Origin: Homarus americanus
Lineage: Eukaryota; Arthropoda; Malacostraca; Decapoda; Nephropidae
Length of the DNA: 64,000 nucleotides
Assembly: GCF_018991925.1 (NCBI RefSeq)
Contig: NW_024735554.1
Location: 4,027,839-4,091,838 of the forward strand
Direction of reading: 5' to 3'
Shown piece after piece: positions 34,130-46,676 of the stretch (the first letter of the stretch is position 1; each line of letters opens with the position of its first letter). The notes beneath the pieces are model-generated. The model searched no databases. It was not told the DNA's origin and worked only from the letters and a program-made list of their open reading frames with translations. Made by a program: the position numbers and the translations under genes.

Positions 34130-34870
34130 CTCTGACATTTATGTAAATTACTTAATGAGCACCCATTAAAGGTGGCCTTGCTGAGGGAAGGAGGCCAGTG
34201 GCCTGTTAATGATCCACACATTGTTCTTGATACTTTTGTCCAGGACTATTTTGAAGCGCGGTATTGTTCTTGATTCCACAGCTTGGGCTGGTAGACTTTT
34301 GCATAGGTCTACCATCCTCTGTGTGAAGAAGTATTTCTTGCATGACACCTTTGCGAACTTTAAACAGTGCTTGCTCATGTTGGTGGCATGTGACATCATG
34401 AAAAATTGGCCTGGGTTTACAGTTTTCATCCCTTTGAATGGTATGCTAGCTGGGGGCAAGATTCCAATGCCTGTACTGTATATGGTAGTCCAGATGGGTA
34501 AATATGAGATACAGCACAGCAATACTTATAAAGATGAAGGAGCTATTCTTATACAGTATTTGTATTTGAAGGTACGACTTATCATTCCTAACATTCAGTT
34601 GGCTTTTTTTTTACCATTGCTCCTGTTTGTTGTGCTGCCTTAAGCTAGTGATCTATTACAACACTTAGATCTTTTTCCTTATCAACAATATCCAGGAAAG
34701 TGTTATTCATAGAATAATTGTGACTAGGGCTGCTGTAACCCACATGCAGTCTTACATTATGTAATGTAATACATTTACCAATCTTGTAGCCATTTGACCA
34801 GTTCATGCAGATCTTTTTGCATGGTTATGACATCTTGACTTCCCATCTTCCCAAGTACAGTACTTTACAA
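34130..34870 (-). pseudogene. LINE reverse transcriptase C-terminal remnant
   Basis: The minus strand reads NNTFLDIVDKEKDLSVVID, then LKAAQQTGAMVKKKANWMLG and MISR, then CKKYFFTQRMVDLCKSLPAQ and FKIVLDKSI. This is the usual order of a CR1-like C-terminus. Stops and shifts interrupt it (for example after VVIDH). Confidence 0.9.
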
Positions 34871-35149
34871 TAAACCCTCCCAACACCTGACTAATTTGTG
34901 CAAGCCCTGTCTATTATTAGGAAGATTCCCTTGATGGAAGGTTCCATTTTCTTCCATTCTCATCCATCAAAATACACATCTTATTTGGTAATGAATATTA
35001 TACAGTATAAATAGAAATTCCTTTTACCTTAATTATGGGGGTTCAGTACTTTGGTACTCTTCTTTATACGCTGGCCTGGCATAAATGTGGTAATGTTTCA
35101 CGGGATAATGCCAAACAACACACTGAACATATCGGAAAGATTCATTTGG

Positions 35150-35340
35150 ACAAATGGTTATAAGTTAGCAAAGGAAACAAGGGGTCAGAGAGACAACATT
35201 GCTGCTGATGTTTCGTTGCGAAGGATTCCTTTGAAAGAAATCCTTCATGGTGAGACATCAGGAGTAAAATTCTTTGACCCCATGTTTCCTTGGTCATGGC
35301 AAGTGCCTTGTTTATTGTGGATGTTGCCCTTTCAAACACT
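35150..35340. repeat. Imperfect foldback element
   Basis: The left half (GGAAACAAGGGGTCAG ... GCGAAGGATTCC) pairs with the right half (AAATCCTTC ... GACCCCATGTTTCCTTGG) around a centre near 35239. Arms are about 70 bp with mismatches. Frames at 35051-35350 are by-products. Confidence 0.75.
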
Positions 35341-35349
35341 CTTATCTTA

Positions 35350-38300
35350 AAGTTGATGGAACTTGTTGTAACAGAGCATACTGGACAGTGAATGTAGCTT
35401 GAAGCTTGTGAGTTAAGGTTAGGAGTCTACCTATCCTTACTATAGCTGGGAATTTACAGTCATATTTATTATTAGCGTATTATATAATCTGTGTAACATC
35501 AGATTATCCATTATATTATATATTAAGATAATCCCACACAATTGTATTATGCCTGCAGGATAGGTAGGTGCAGGTCTGTACTTCCTGGGAGGATGTGTGT
35601 TTTTACCATTTTAGGAAATGCACTCATTGAATTTCACAAGTGGTTCACTAGTTGACCTTGTATCTCAATAATGCTTACTTGTTAAGTTTTATAATTTTAC
35701 AGTACCTGTAGAGGATTTGAAAATCTCCATTATGAAAACTCTCTTCCTCATAGGCTCAAAGAGGATAAGCTGATATCTGAGCTTCAAGCACTAAGGAGGG
35801 GGATTATTTCTGTGTCTGCTGCATTACTTTAACAGTATACCCCGGTCTTATCCCCAGTTTGAAGATCTTAACAAAGAAGCAGATGCCTGTGCACCTTATT
35901 TCTAGCTGGCTTTGAGTTATTGAAGCTGCCTGAGGTGGTCACAAACCATAAATTGGGGATTGACCCTGAAAGTTCCACTTTTAGCAGGGCAGATATCAGG
36001 TAAGTTACTCTCCATCTCATCTCTTGGGAATGTTTGAGTAAACTGGAAACTGAAGTAGGTCATCCTGCTTTACTTGGCTATTATCTTGTAGCAATCCTGT
36101 TAGTGTAGTGATGAGACCCTTTGCCCTTAAGTTGCAGTCAGGGAGGAATAATAGTTTTCTTTTTGAATTAGCTCTTTAAGATAAGTTGTAATTTCACAAC
36201 AGACACATATGTCAACAGATCTGAGACCTGGGCTATCAGCCCCACTCACTATATTGTACTATAATTGGAGTTGCACAATATGTGATCAATAATAAACTGG
36301 GATTTCAAGATCAATCCCTCATTAATGTGATCTGGTACAGTTCTTGCTGTCATGTTGTCATAATGATGGTGACAACTGATGGAGAGATATTTCCATTTCT
36401 GCTATAAACAGAAAATATGGCTTACATGTACTGGAATTTTTCAATATTGGAAATCTTTTCTTGTTGTGAAGAAAATATACAATTATGAAAATATGTATAT
36501 ATATTTTTTATTTTTTTTGTGTAAGTGTTAAAAATAAATAATTGACTCCACTATTACACAGTGAATCTTGAAGTAGGTTTATAATACAGTAAAGTCAAGT
36601 GGTATTGTGTGGCAAAATAAGATTGAAACAAGATCTATTATTTATGATAAACAATGAAGTCTGTATTGGGAGCACCACAGTATCTTTACCTTGTGTCAGG
36701 ATACATAAAATGACACATCATAAACTCTGGTGTCAAAATACTGTAACTGAAGTACTATACTGTATTAGGTGATTGGTCAAATGGGCATCACTAATAATAG
36801 ACCCCCAACCTAACCTTACAGTTAAAATTCTGGCATAACAGTGATGGGTGTCAGTCCTAATAGTCCCTAGTCTTATTGGTGGCCTGAATTTATTTGTTAA
36901 GTCATGTTGAGGTCTATTAGGGCTTGAGCTGCACAGACTTGCACCTCAAATATAGTGATTGTATTTGTGTGAAGGTTCAGGTTAAGTTATTTTCTTGTGC
37001 ATAAAACACACTTGGAGTTGCTGATATGTGTGGGATCTTCCCTGTTGAATCTCCAGCCCAAACCAATAGAGTACATATTTTTGTTCTTCAAGATACTGAC
37101 ATTTTTACCTTGTATGTGCTGTAATATAAGTACTGTACTGTATGAACATTTTTTTGTATATTTTATATATTAAATATTTCCCCCTGTGTTTCTGCTGTCT
37201 ACAGTATTCACATGTTGAGTAGTGACAGTTTTAATCCCTTGCTGCTTATACAGTGAAGAGGTACAGTGATATGTGCCAGTCTTCCCATGTATACAGTATC
37301 TCAAAAAACTATCTGTCCATTCTGTATGAAACAGTATGAGACCACGGATGATAGGTATTGGGATATGCACGTTCCTGCCCTGTATAGTTTCACATAATGC
37401 AATGTGTATTTGTTTCGGCGTAATTAATATGATGTTCAGTTACCAAATGTAGTAGGATCGGTATGCCACAGAGCCACACATACCAACCCTCCCGGGACAT
37501 CACGAGTTGCATGTAGCATTTCGGAAGTCATCGGACCTATCCTGGCAGATACTGTTTGACATATTGTAACCCCCCCCCCCCCTCCTCTGCTTAAGTTTTA
37601 GCAGGGTTACACATCACATACAGTATGCTCTGGAGAACAATATTATTTAAGCTTCTTTGTATGTTTCTTTTGTTCATCTGATTCAAACTCAAGATGTTAT
37701 ACTTTATTCCCCATTTATTTTGTAGTTCTAACGTGGTGCTGTTTGTGGTAGCGTATGCGTTTTACAGACACTTATGAGACAGAATGGCTTAGACTTTACT
37801 GTACACAGTTTAGTAGATTTTCCAAGCTCCATTCATCGTAAGAGGTGCATAATAATTTTACTTTCTTCCATATTCAGTACCTGCTCTAGTATTTACAGTA
37901 TTTTGTCTTTAGTATATCTGTATTGTACTCACTGAAACTCACTTTAACTTTCATTTCATTGTACAGTACCTTACTTTTTAATGCAAGCAATTGGCAACTG
38001 ACCGAGTAGCCAAGATCATTAATAACAGTTAGGGAGATAACAAAGCGTAAGGACTTGATCAAGCTCATCATAATGTTACAACTAGAAGAAAAGTTAAGAA
38101 AGTTTTAAAAAGATAGGTTTAGTATTTATTAATCTACATTAGTGACAATTATAGCAATGGATAACTTCACTTACCCAACATCCACAGGTTATAAGAATTT
38201 TAACAAAGCCACATCTACAGTACTATAAATGACATGGGCTTATACGATTATTTTTGAATTAAATTAAAGTTTCATACTACTGTACCATTGATATAACACA

Positions 38301-39600
38301 AGTTTATTGAATTTACAGCTGCTTGTAGTGACATATGTTATGGTCGTATAATTAACATCTAAATAGAAGAGAGTGAATGCATCAGGCCTTTTAGAACACT
38401 TCAGTAACTTCACTCATGTTTGACTAAAATTATTTATGATTCTTGTGTTACAGTAGCTAATAGAAATGAATGAGATGACAAGTACTGTGCGGCTCATGTG
38501 ACTGCTACACACTCTTCATTGCTACTGTGGGTTGGAGCATTACTTTTATGAAACCTTGCCACAGTTGTTAGCTTACAGTTTTATACACCTGCAGAATTTT
38601 AGTCAGCACAGTATAGCATTGTTATCATGTGTCCGTAAACTTTTGGTTTTTGTGCCCTCAGTTTAGTTTACACGGAACAATTTTTTTTCTTCATATTTTA
38701 TGGTACAGTAATATTACTTATGACACAAAAGATCTTGTTGCATTTTGATGTGTTTATATCTTACAGTTTCTGGATTGTGCCCTTAAGTATACATGAAAAA
38801 TTCCAGCCAATTGAGACTATGTTGTGTAGCTGTAGTCAGAGCTTTTTATTTTATTTTCTTGCTTTCAGGTGAGCTCCTGCAAATTGTTTACTTTTTGTTA
38901 CCTCCACATAACTTAGCTGAGCTTGTGTACTGTACCTCACTTGTTGTGTGTTACCCAAGTATGTATTTACAGTACCTGTATTTAATTACGAAACCTTTCA
39001 CCATTCCTTCCATCGTCTTCACACACACTTGACTGCTCTGAAACACAGCTGTCATTGAGTGGATGTGTCTATGTTTGGTTTTCTTTTACAGGGTATGTAT
39101 CATTTTCTCCCAATTGTGTGCCTTCATACATTCCAAATTCCATTAGCACTTATTAAGTTATTTTACAATTTCTGTTGTTCTTACACAGTATAATTCTAAA
39201 TTGAATTTACACATGATCTGGAGGTTTGTAAAACTAATTGTTGGCTAGAAATGAGTTTCAGACAGCATTCAAGACTTCTTACACAGCACTGTGTTGATGT
39301 TTTAACTTTTATGATCATTATAGTAAAGCGTTATTGTCATAAATATCAAACTTGAGGAAAGAGAAATCAATGCTGAACTTACAGTTGTTAAAGCTACTTG
39401 ATAATCTTTAATTTTCATTCTTGTAAGCCTTGTGCTGTCATGCAGGGTGGCTGGTGTCTACAATAAGTTTTTTCTGCTGCAATATTTGTGTTTTGTTATG
39501 GTGTTTTATTTCCATGGCAAGTAACACCCCAGCATATCAGCACCTAGTATCACCCATCACCTGTACACTCTTCAAATAATCAGTTTTTATTTTAATTGGT
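35350..39600. other. Intergenic DNA, no gene
   Basis: I found no supported gene in this 4 kb. A stretch at about 37200-37400 is a diverged relative of 42430-42620 (both have AACTATCTGT and ATGAGACCA blocks). A C run lies at 37570-37582. Confidence 0.5.
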
Positions 39601-39840
39601 CATATAATTAGGGATGAGGGGATAATAACAGATATATTAAAGGACAAAGTTGAGGGTAGGAGGGCCAGGGGAAATTAGGGACTAGGATGGATGAATTAAA
39701 TTAAAAACTTGGTCCCCAGAGAGATACAAAACCTAAGAGGGTTGGTAAAAACAGCCCGAGAACGTTTAGAGTGGAGGACTGTAGTCACCAACCCTCAGGT
39801 ATGAGGACAGTACTCTGATTGATTGATTGAATGATATTGA
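39600..39840 (+). mobile_element. LINE 3' end fragment
   Basis: The plus strand reads GLVKTARERLEWRTVVTNPQ then a stop, like the last residues of RTE/Bov-B-style elements, followed by a (TGAT)n tail at 39817-39835. Confidence 0.65.
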
Positions 39841-42430
39841 TTGATGTTTTTGGCCAGTAGGTATGTACTGTACTGTACTCTGTAACTCATTGTAATACAG
39901 GGTATAGGTTGTTAACCATAATCACGTAGAAACTGTAGGTTTCTTCTTGACAACGTTCATCATCTGATAATCTCTTCGTAAAATTTCCTCTTCACTCATT
40001 TCAGAAAAGTGCGCTGTAATATTTTTGGGGGGAGGATATCATATTCTGAGTTTAACTCCCCTAATTTTACATTGTTTTAAGTTGTACTGAAATATAATAT
40101 TGTACTGTGTGTGTGATGACAGTGCTTGTTAACAATTCACATCAATCTTATTAAGACATTCCTTATTTACTGTGGTGAAGTGCAGCTTTATGTGTCCCCA
40201 CAGGTTATTTTATTCAGTACATTTGTTGAAAAATATGGACAGTACTTAAAGACATACAGGGTGAGAAAAGGTTCTATTTACAGGAAAATACAGTACACAT
40301 CATTTGGTTCTGAAGATAAATTTATTTCCTGGTGGGTCAGTAATTTTAATGTGCTTTCCATTGAGTCAACTTCTTGTTAAAACTCAGTATGTTGTTTGAA
40401 GTTACAGCACCTGAAGTGACTACAGTAAAGAGAATACAGGTATTGAAATTACAGAGAGAGAGTGGATGTTGAGGGCTAATGGATGGTGTTCTGACAGTTT
40501 ACATGCATGCCAAGTCTCTCTCTCTCTCGTTATGACACTGCACTTCTGTATTTTCAGTTTTGATGATATAATATGGCCAATTAGGAATTACTGTAGTTGC
40601 CTTTCCTTTTCTTTTTTTCCTCACCAGGATTTGTAAGTGATAATAAACATTAAGGTAGTTCAGACATGGGTAAATAAGGTGTACCTTCACTCAGGCCCTA
40701 CTCTGGTATGGGGGACCAAGAGGTAGAGGAGGGTAAAATAAGATAACGTTTACAAGACCTGTGTAGAAAGCAAGAGGAAAAAGTTAGACACATATACAGT
40801 ATAGTAACTTGCTCATATCCTCAACTTACACATACTGTATAGTGTAGTGTGGATTCATCAGGGATAAGATGTTTAGAGTAGTTCAGAAGGTAGTGAAACC
40901 TTCTTCAGTACTCACTGACTGTGCCAAATATGGTGTTTTATACTGCATGTCTTATAAAATTCCTTGAATTTTAAATGGTGCAATGCCAAATGTGAAAAAT
41001 GCAGAACGTTTGTATGTATGTACAGTACAGTAATGTGTCATTCTGATTTAATGATTTTTTATCAGTAACAAAATGTTTTGTTTGTGTTATGACATGTTTG
41101 TGTACTGCTTATATTATTTCAGTGTATTAACTTGTATCAAGGAGAAACATAACTCTGAATTAGACTTGTCTTATATAAATTTATTATGTTTTTTGTTATA
41201 CATATTTTATTTGCTTGTATAAGGAAGCAGCATAATGCTTCCTGGAAGATTAAATATATGAAATGCATATTTCTCATCATATATTTCTGTGTAACAACTT
41301 TCTTTCAGGACATGGAGAGAGCCCCATGTTGCCTTGGTGTCATGTTTCATCTAATTGCTCCATTATAATTGAACAGTTTACATTGAGTCATTTTATATTG
41401 TGTGTGTGTGTGTGGTACGCTGAACTTGTGTCACACTGTAGAGTTGTGATGTGTGGTGCACTTCACCTATGACTCTCTGTTTAAAATGGAAAATTTACAG
41501 ACATCTGATAGACTAATAGATTTGCAGAGAAGGTACACAAACTATGGAGAGACTTCCCTTTCTACAGACATAAGACAGACTTAACTACTGTAGAAGCTTC
41601 CCAGACATCTGTTAAATAGAAAATTTTTAGACATTTGGGAACACTTAAATAAAAGCTTCACATTCATTAACAGACTTTGGATACCAGTGAGCAATAAATA
41701 AAAGCTTTACAGACATCTGAGACTTTTGAAGGTCTACAGCCACACAAGAGACATCAGAAGTGTATGGACGAGTTGTAAAAGGGATTTAGACAAATGGTTC
41801 ACAGACACCTGCCACACTCAGAAGACCCACACTGTCCACACTGACACCTGAGAGAATTAGACACATGAATCATGAACCTCCAAGAGAGGAAAAATATCCC
41901 AGATACTGTATTGGTATTTACTCATGCAGCGACTTGTTCACGCTGCAGTGCGGACATTTACTTTAACTGTGAATGTAGTTTATTGTTGTATATTACAACT
42001 TTCATTATATAAATAATTACCTGTATTACTTGAAGAAAAGATAAAGTAAAAATTTTACCTTATAAAAGACATGAACTTTTGGACATTGTGATGTATATAA
42101 GTATATACAATGTTATGTTTAATATATTTGAATATATAAATCCTTTGAATATCTTGTGTTTTTTTTTTGTGTATTTTTCCATTCATACAGCTGTTTCACA
42201 TGTGTTGAAACTGGGGGAACCACTGTGTCACATAAAAGAAATATGGCTTTATACATTGTTAGGTTGGAAAGGCCATACTTGATCAGAAAGTAAAAAAATC
42301 CTTTTGTTTGTATGATCTGCTATGCTGGAAATGCCACCTCCATCACTAAATAGCCGTACTTATCCTCTTTGCCAATTGTCAGAATGACTAACCGTGCAGG
42401 TCAGTCACTAATCTGTTGTACAATGTTGAC
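39841..42430. other. Intergenic DNA, no gene
   Basis: No gene supported. From about 41500 to 41850 the words CAGACATCTG and AAAGCTT recur roughly every 100 bp, a hint of a decayed tandem repeat. Confidence 0.4.
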
Positions 42431-42516
42431 AGAAACCGGGTATGTACAGGCTATTGAATATACCTGAACATGTGCCAATGATCATTAAGCCTGTGCTGTA
42501 GGTAAGAACTAGGCAT

Positions 42517-42675
42517 GTACAGTAGCTAAAACAACTATCTGTGCATACTTTGTGGGGAAACAATATGAGACCATGGACAATAAATTTTTGTATATGAGGG
42601 CTGTCACTAGTCACACGTAAAATTTCGGGGGATATCGACCCCCACCTGCACAGATAGTTGTTTTAGCTACTGTAC
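42517..42675. repeat. 159-bp element with perfect 29-bp terminal inverted repeats
   Basis: 42517-42545 and 42647-42675 are exact reverse complements; the outer tip is GTACAGTAGCTAAAACAAC. The left arm and what follows resemble 37280-37345, so part of it belongs to an older repeat. Confidence 0.9.
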
Positions 42676-43794
42676 GGTACAAGCTCTAGAATGTGTCTTA
42701 TGTTTCACTGGGTAAAGTGTGTATTAATAGGAGATCATACTTGGTGGTGTCACAAAATTACCTGGCAGGTAATAACTACTACAATACTGTACTATTCACA
42801 AATCTTTAAATAAGCTTCAGTACTTGAAACAATAAAAGAAAACAAGAATATGTAAATAGATTATCATTCTATTTATCTGCATCAATATGGGTTGGTATGT
42901 ACATAATAGTGTATGTGTACAGTATATTCTTGAATGAACGAATGTACATGTATGTGTGTGCATTTGTTTGTATGTATGTGTTCGGGCTCATGATTGTGTA
43001 AATCTACATGCGTGTGTATGGTTTTAAGGTGCTGTACTATAGTCTTCGAGTACACACCAGACATGCCCCCAGTATAAACAGTGATGCTTTCTCCATGATA
43101 CAGTTGCCTGCATGTAACAATAATTAAAAAAAAAATATATATATATATATAGTGATAGTGATAGTGAGGATATGGACTTATATGGACTTTGTGGGTTTGA
43201 CAAAGAGGCCCTGCAAGCCTATGTGGTGGATAGTGATACAGGTGAGGGCCAATAATCTGCCCTCTGCCTCGGAACCAACCCCCCATCCCCGTGTGCCCAG
43301 CCGTCTTTTCTACTAATGTAAGTGTTAAAAAACCTAATATTATTGATATTTCTCTTAATTGTTAATTGTGTGTGCATACCATCATAAAATTAAGATGTTA
43401 TTTTTACTACAACATAGGTATTGTGTCTGAAAAAGTGGAGTTTGGGGGTCGGGCCAGTCTCCATTGGAATTAATTCCATATGTTCTGTTGTTCACTTTAC
43501 ACGGTTTTCACTTTCCGCGGTACCCCATGAATCACAATACATTTTGTAAAACGGATAAAACCTAAATGGTACTCACATTATACCCCGCCATACGAGATGA
43601 CACCCACACTTAACTATCTCCAAAACCAGACTGGCATTTTTCAAACTGTGTCGCCCACAAAGGGATACCACCTCATGACATCTCGTCTCACAGGTTTTCT
43701 TATTGGTTCAGGCCTAAGGCATTCACTCAAAGGTCCCTGCTATTGGCTCGAACCCTCAGGCAGGAAACACTCATGACGTTAATACGTGTACTGT
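42676..43794. other. Intergenic DNA, no supported gene
   Basis: Contains an (AT)n run at about 43135-43152. The 134-codon minus frame at 42882-43286 is low-complexity His/Tyr/Ile. A pogo-like tip (TTCACTTTCCGCGG) lies near 43508. Confidence 0.4.
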
Positions 43795-43981
43795 ACTTAT
43801 ACCTGGGACAGTGGCTGGCACATTTTGTGAGATGTGGCAACTCTTGTTTACATCATATTAAAACTACCAGAAAGGCCCTAAAGGAACCTCATAATAGTAG
43901 CCAGACTATAAGGATGCAAGATAAGCATTCCACGGTTGCCACATCTCACAAAGTGTGCCAGCCATTGTCCCAGGTATAAGT
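43795..43981. repeat. Foldback element with 47-bp arms
   Basis: 43795-43841 and 43935-43981 are reverse complements with two mismatches; shared core GTGAGATGTGGCAAC. No coding capacity. Confidence 0.92.
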
Positions 43982-44059
43982 GCAAGCAACTGTACCAGAC
44001 CTTCATCACTATAACCAGATAATGGTGGTCAGATGTGGAATGCCACACTGCCTACAAAG

Positions 44060-44620
44060 AAAAGGAAATGAATCAAAGTGAAGAGGGGAATTAATGTTGA
44101 AGAAAATGTTATCTGCATGTGAAGGAACTAATCAATATGTGAAGCAAATAGATTAAATATTTAAAGAAAATGAATCGATGTTAAGAAAATAGAATTAACA
44201 TGCGAAGGGAAATTGATTTTTATGTGAAGTCATGAATCAACATGTAAAGAATTGGAACTAACCCTTGAAGATAATGACATCAACATTGAACTATGAAGCA
44301 AATGACATCATGTAAAGGCAATGGAATCAGCATTTGAAGAAACAATCATGAAGACATTAAATCTGTGTATTTAAGAAAATTACACCATAGGGAAATACAG
44401 GGTGTCCATAAATGATTCCCCTAAAAACAGTGGTAGACCATGCTTTAATCGGGGTAATCATTTATGGACACCCTGTATTTACCGTACTCACTATGTGAAG
44501 TAATAGACAAATATATGAAGAAATCAGGTCAATTTGTGAAAAATGGGTAAAATTGTGAAGAAACAAGACAACAGGTGAAGAAATGGATCCTCGTGTGAAG
44601 AAACGAGTCTGCATGACCAA
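44060..44620. repeat. Degenerate ~25-bp tandem repeat
   Basis: Recurrent AA(A/T)C..CATGTGAAG(A)AAAT units, strongly diverged, interrupted by the hairpin element at 44393-44480. Confidence 0.65.
44393..44480. mobile_element. 88-bp hairpin MITE
   Basis: AAATACAGGGTGTCCATAAA at the left and its reverse complement at the right. The arms are about 29 bp, differing by one base or indel (CCCC versus ACCCC end), around a 30-bp loop. ACAGGGTGTCC tips are common in mariner-type elements. Confidence 0.88.
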
Positions 44621-44901
44621 AACGTCTCTTGCAGGTCTCATGGGCATGTCACAACACAGTGATAGATAGATAGATATTTGTTCAGAAAAATCTTCATATA
44701 AGTTCACATTGATTCAATATGAATATAGACAAGATGGTGAGATTTATTCGTGGCATGAATACAAGCGACCGCATTGGTAACGAAGTCTTACAATGACATG
44801 TACAGTGCTGCGGATTGAGTGAAGCAATTGAGGCTGAATCACGCTTATAGGAACCGGCGGGACTCAGAAGGAAGTGAGCACAATTTTATGCATTGTAGTG
44901 G

Positions 44902-45092
44902 TCAAGCGAAAAACACTTCTTTACAGCTATTAACTTGGGAGGGATAACATCTAATGCACAAATAAGGACAAAGAACCAACAGAATGGTCATAGTGACTGA
45001 CATGCAAGGTAAGGTGGGATGGGTGCTTAGGATAGTAGATAGTGTCGGCAGACCCCCCACCTTTTTATTTTTCATCAGAAAATTCCAATACG
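44902..45092. other. Flank of hAT remnant, no gene
   Basis: Short open frames on both strands without domain similarity. Confidence 0.4.
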
Positions 45093-46114
45093 CAGTGGTA
45101 GCTAGAGTGTGTGCCGCCGGGGCGGTTGAGTTGCCGTGCCCCCACAAAAAATACATATTGCACAGTGACTCACTCTTATATATATATATACAGTATATAT
45201 ATTAAATAGTTTGTGTACCATTATAATATTACTGTACTTTCACATACTCAAATATAGTATGCTTTAAATACACCCCAAACATACTTAAACTTTATAAGTA
45301 ACAGTTAAACAAAAAGCAAAAACGACATATAGGATAGGGAAAAAAGTAAAAAAGTGTAAAAAATTAGGACCATCTTTATTTCTGAAATGAAAACTACAAC
45401 TTTCTACAAAGTAACTTTTCTTGTTTTTTTTTTGGCAAATTCTTCAATGACATTGTCAAAAACTATTTCATCTGTCAATTGTCGCTCTATAGACAGTATG
45501 GCAAGATTTCTCAACCGCAAGGTGCTCATAGTAGATCTTAAGTAATTCTTGATCAGTTTTAGTTTCGAAAAACTCCTCTCACAGGTAGCAACACTAACAG
45601 CAATTGTGAGGAAAATCCTCAGCATTATTACTATATTTGGAACCGAGTTCCCAAGGTTATACTTTTGAATAAACTGCAAAAGTTCAAGGGGGCCTTCTTT
45701 CCACGTCTGTATGACCCGAGACTGCATGGTTTTGCAGCTACTGGAGACGTTAATCCTTCCCTTTGTATCGGCGGCAAGTTAATCCTCGTCGTGTCTGACC
45801 TAACACCTGACCCACACCACATGAGCTCACTGGCGTACTTGTTTGAAGTTGTTTCCTTAATCCTCAACAGGTTACAGGTTGTGTGTGTGGCGGGGGGCCT
45901 CATAGCAAGGGTGTAGCTCATGACGTGGCCGTGATGATGTGGGTCAGGTGTTAGGTCAGACACGACAAGGATTAACTTGCCGCCGATACAAAGGGATGGA
46001 TTAACGTCTCCAGTAGCTGCAGATATGGGTGATGAGCAGACCCAAAAGTGCCGCCCCCCAAAAGTGCCGCCCGGGGCGGATCGCTCCCCCCGCCCCCCCC
46101 TAGCTACGCTAGTG
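45093..46114 (-). mobile_element. Internally deleted hAT element
   Basis: The minus-strand frame ending at 45404 encodes a hAT C-terminal dimerisation domain: NIVIMLRIFLTIAVSVATCE, then RSFSKLKLIKNYLRSTMS and RLRNLAILSIE, as in ZMYM1-like transposases. The outer ends are related: CAGTGGTAGCTAG at 45093 and, inverted, CACTAGCGTAGCTAG at 46114. The N-terminal and catalytic parts are missing, and a foldback element sits where they would be. I found no matching 8-bp target duplication. Confidence 0.85.
45735..46022. mobile_element. Foldback MITE nested in the hAT remnant
   Basis: Arms of about 90 bp (45735-45825, 45932-46022) are nearly perfect reverse complements, with tip GCAGCTACTGGAGACGTTAA. 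The spacer is about 106 bp. No coding capacity. Confidence 0.93.
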
Positions 46115-46281
46115 AATTACTCTAGTTACAATAAAATCTCATACTTCACGGATGGAAGAGGCAGACTAGATACAGTACTGGTCAAAACAAAATGAAGAGA
46201 GAGATGTCGAAAAAAGAAAAATACGACTTAAACTACAATAAAAAAAATTAAATTGGAAACTAATTTCCGACTTAAAACACG

Positions 46282-46381
<100 letters not shown>

Positions 46382-46676
46382 TCACCTTGCGAGATGCTGA
46401 GTTCAAGGTCGTCTGAGGGAAGACTGCGCTCCTCACGTAGCGAGAGGTTGTGGAACTAGGCCTATATGATACTAAATGTAATTTACCGAATTAATATGGA
46501 GGCGAATTATGAAACGAAATATCAGTTATTAAATTAAAAGTAATGATAGATCGTTTATCAGTCTGAATAATGTTACGGGTGTCCCAAGAAAGTTATTAGT
46601 TAGGCGGAAAATATGTCACGTACTGTAGGACTAAGCTAACGCCTTGAGAAGACACGAGGCTGGCTAGTCATCAGTA

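Noticed and set aside
35051..35350. Possible coding frames on both strands
   Set aside because: Mirror-image frames arise from the foldback palindrome; no domain similarity.
42882..43286. 134-codon minus-strand frame
   Set aside because: Low-complexity His/Tyr/Ile over an AT run. The plus-strand phrase ending at a GTGAGG near 43240 was also considered as an exon, but no flanking support was found.
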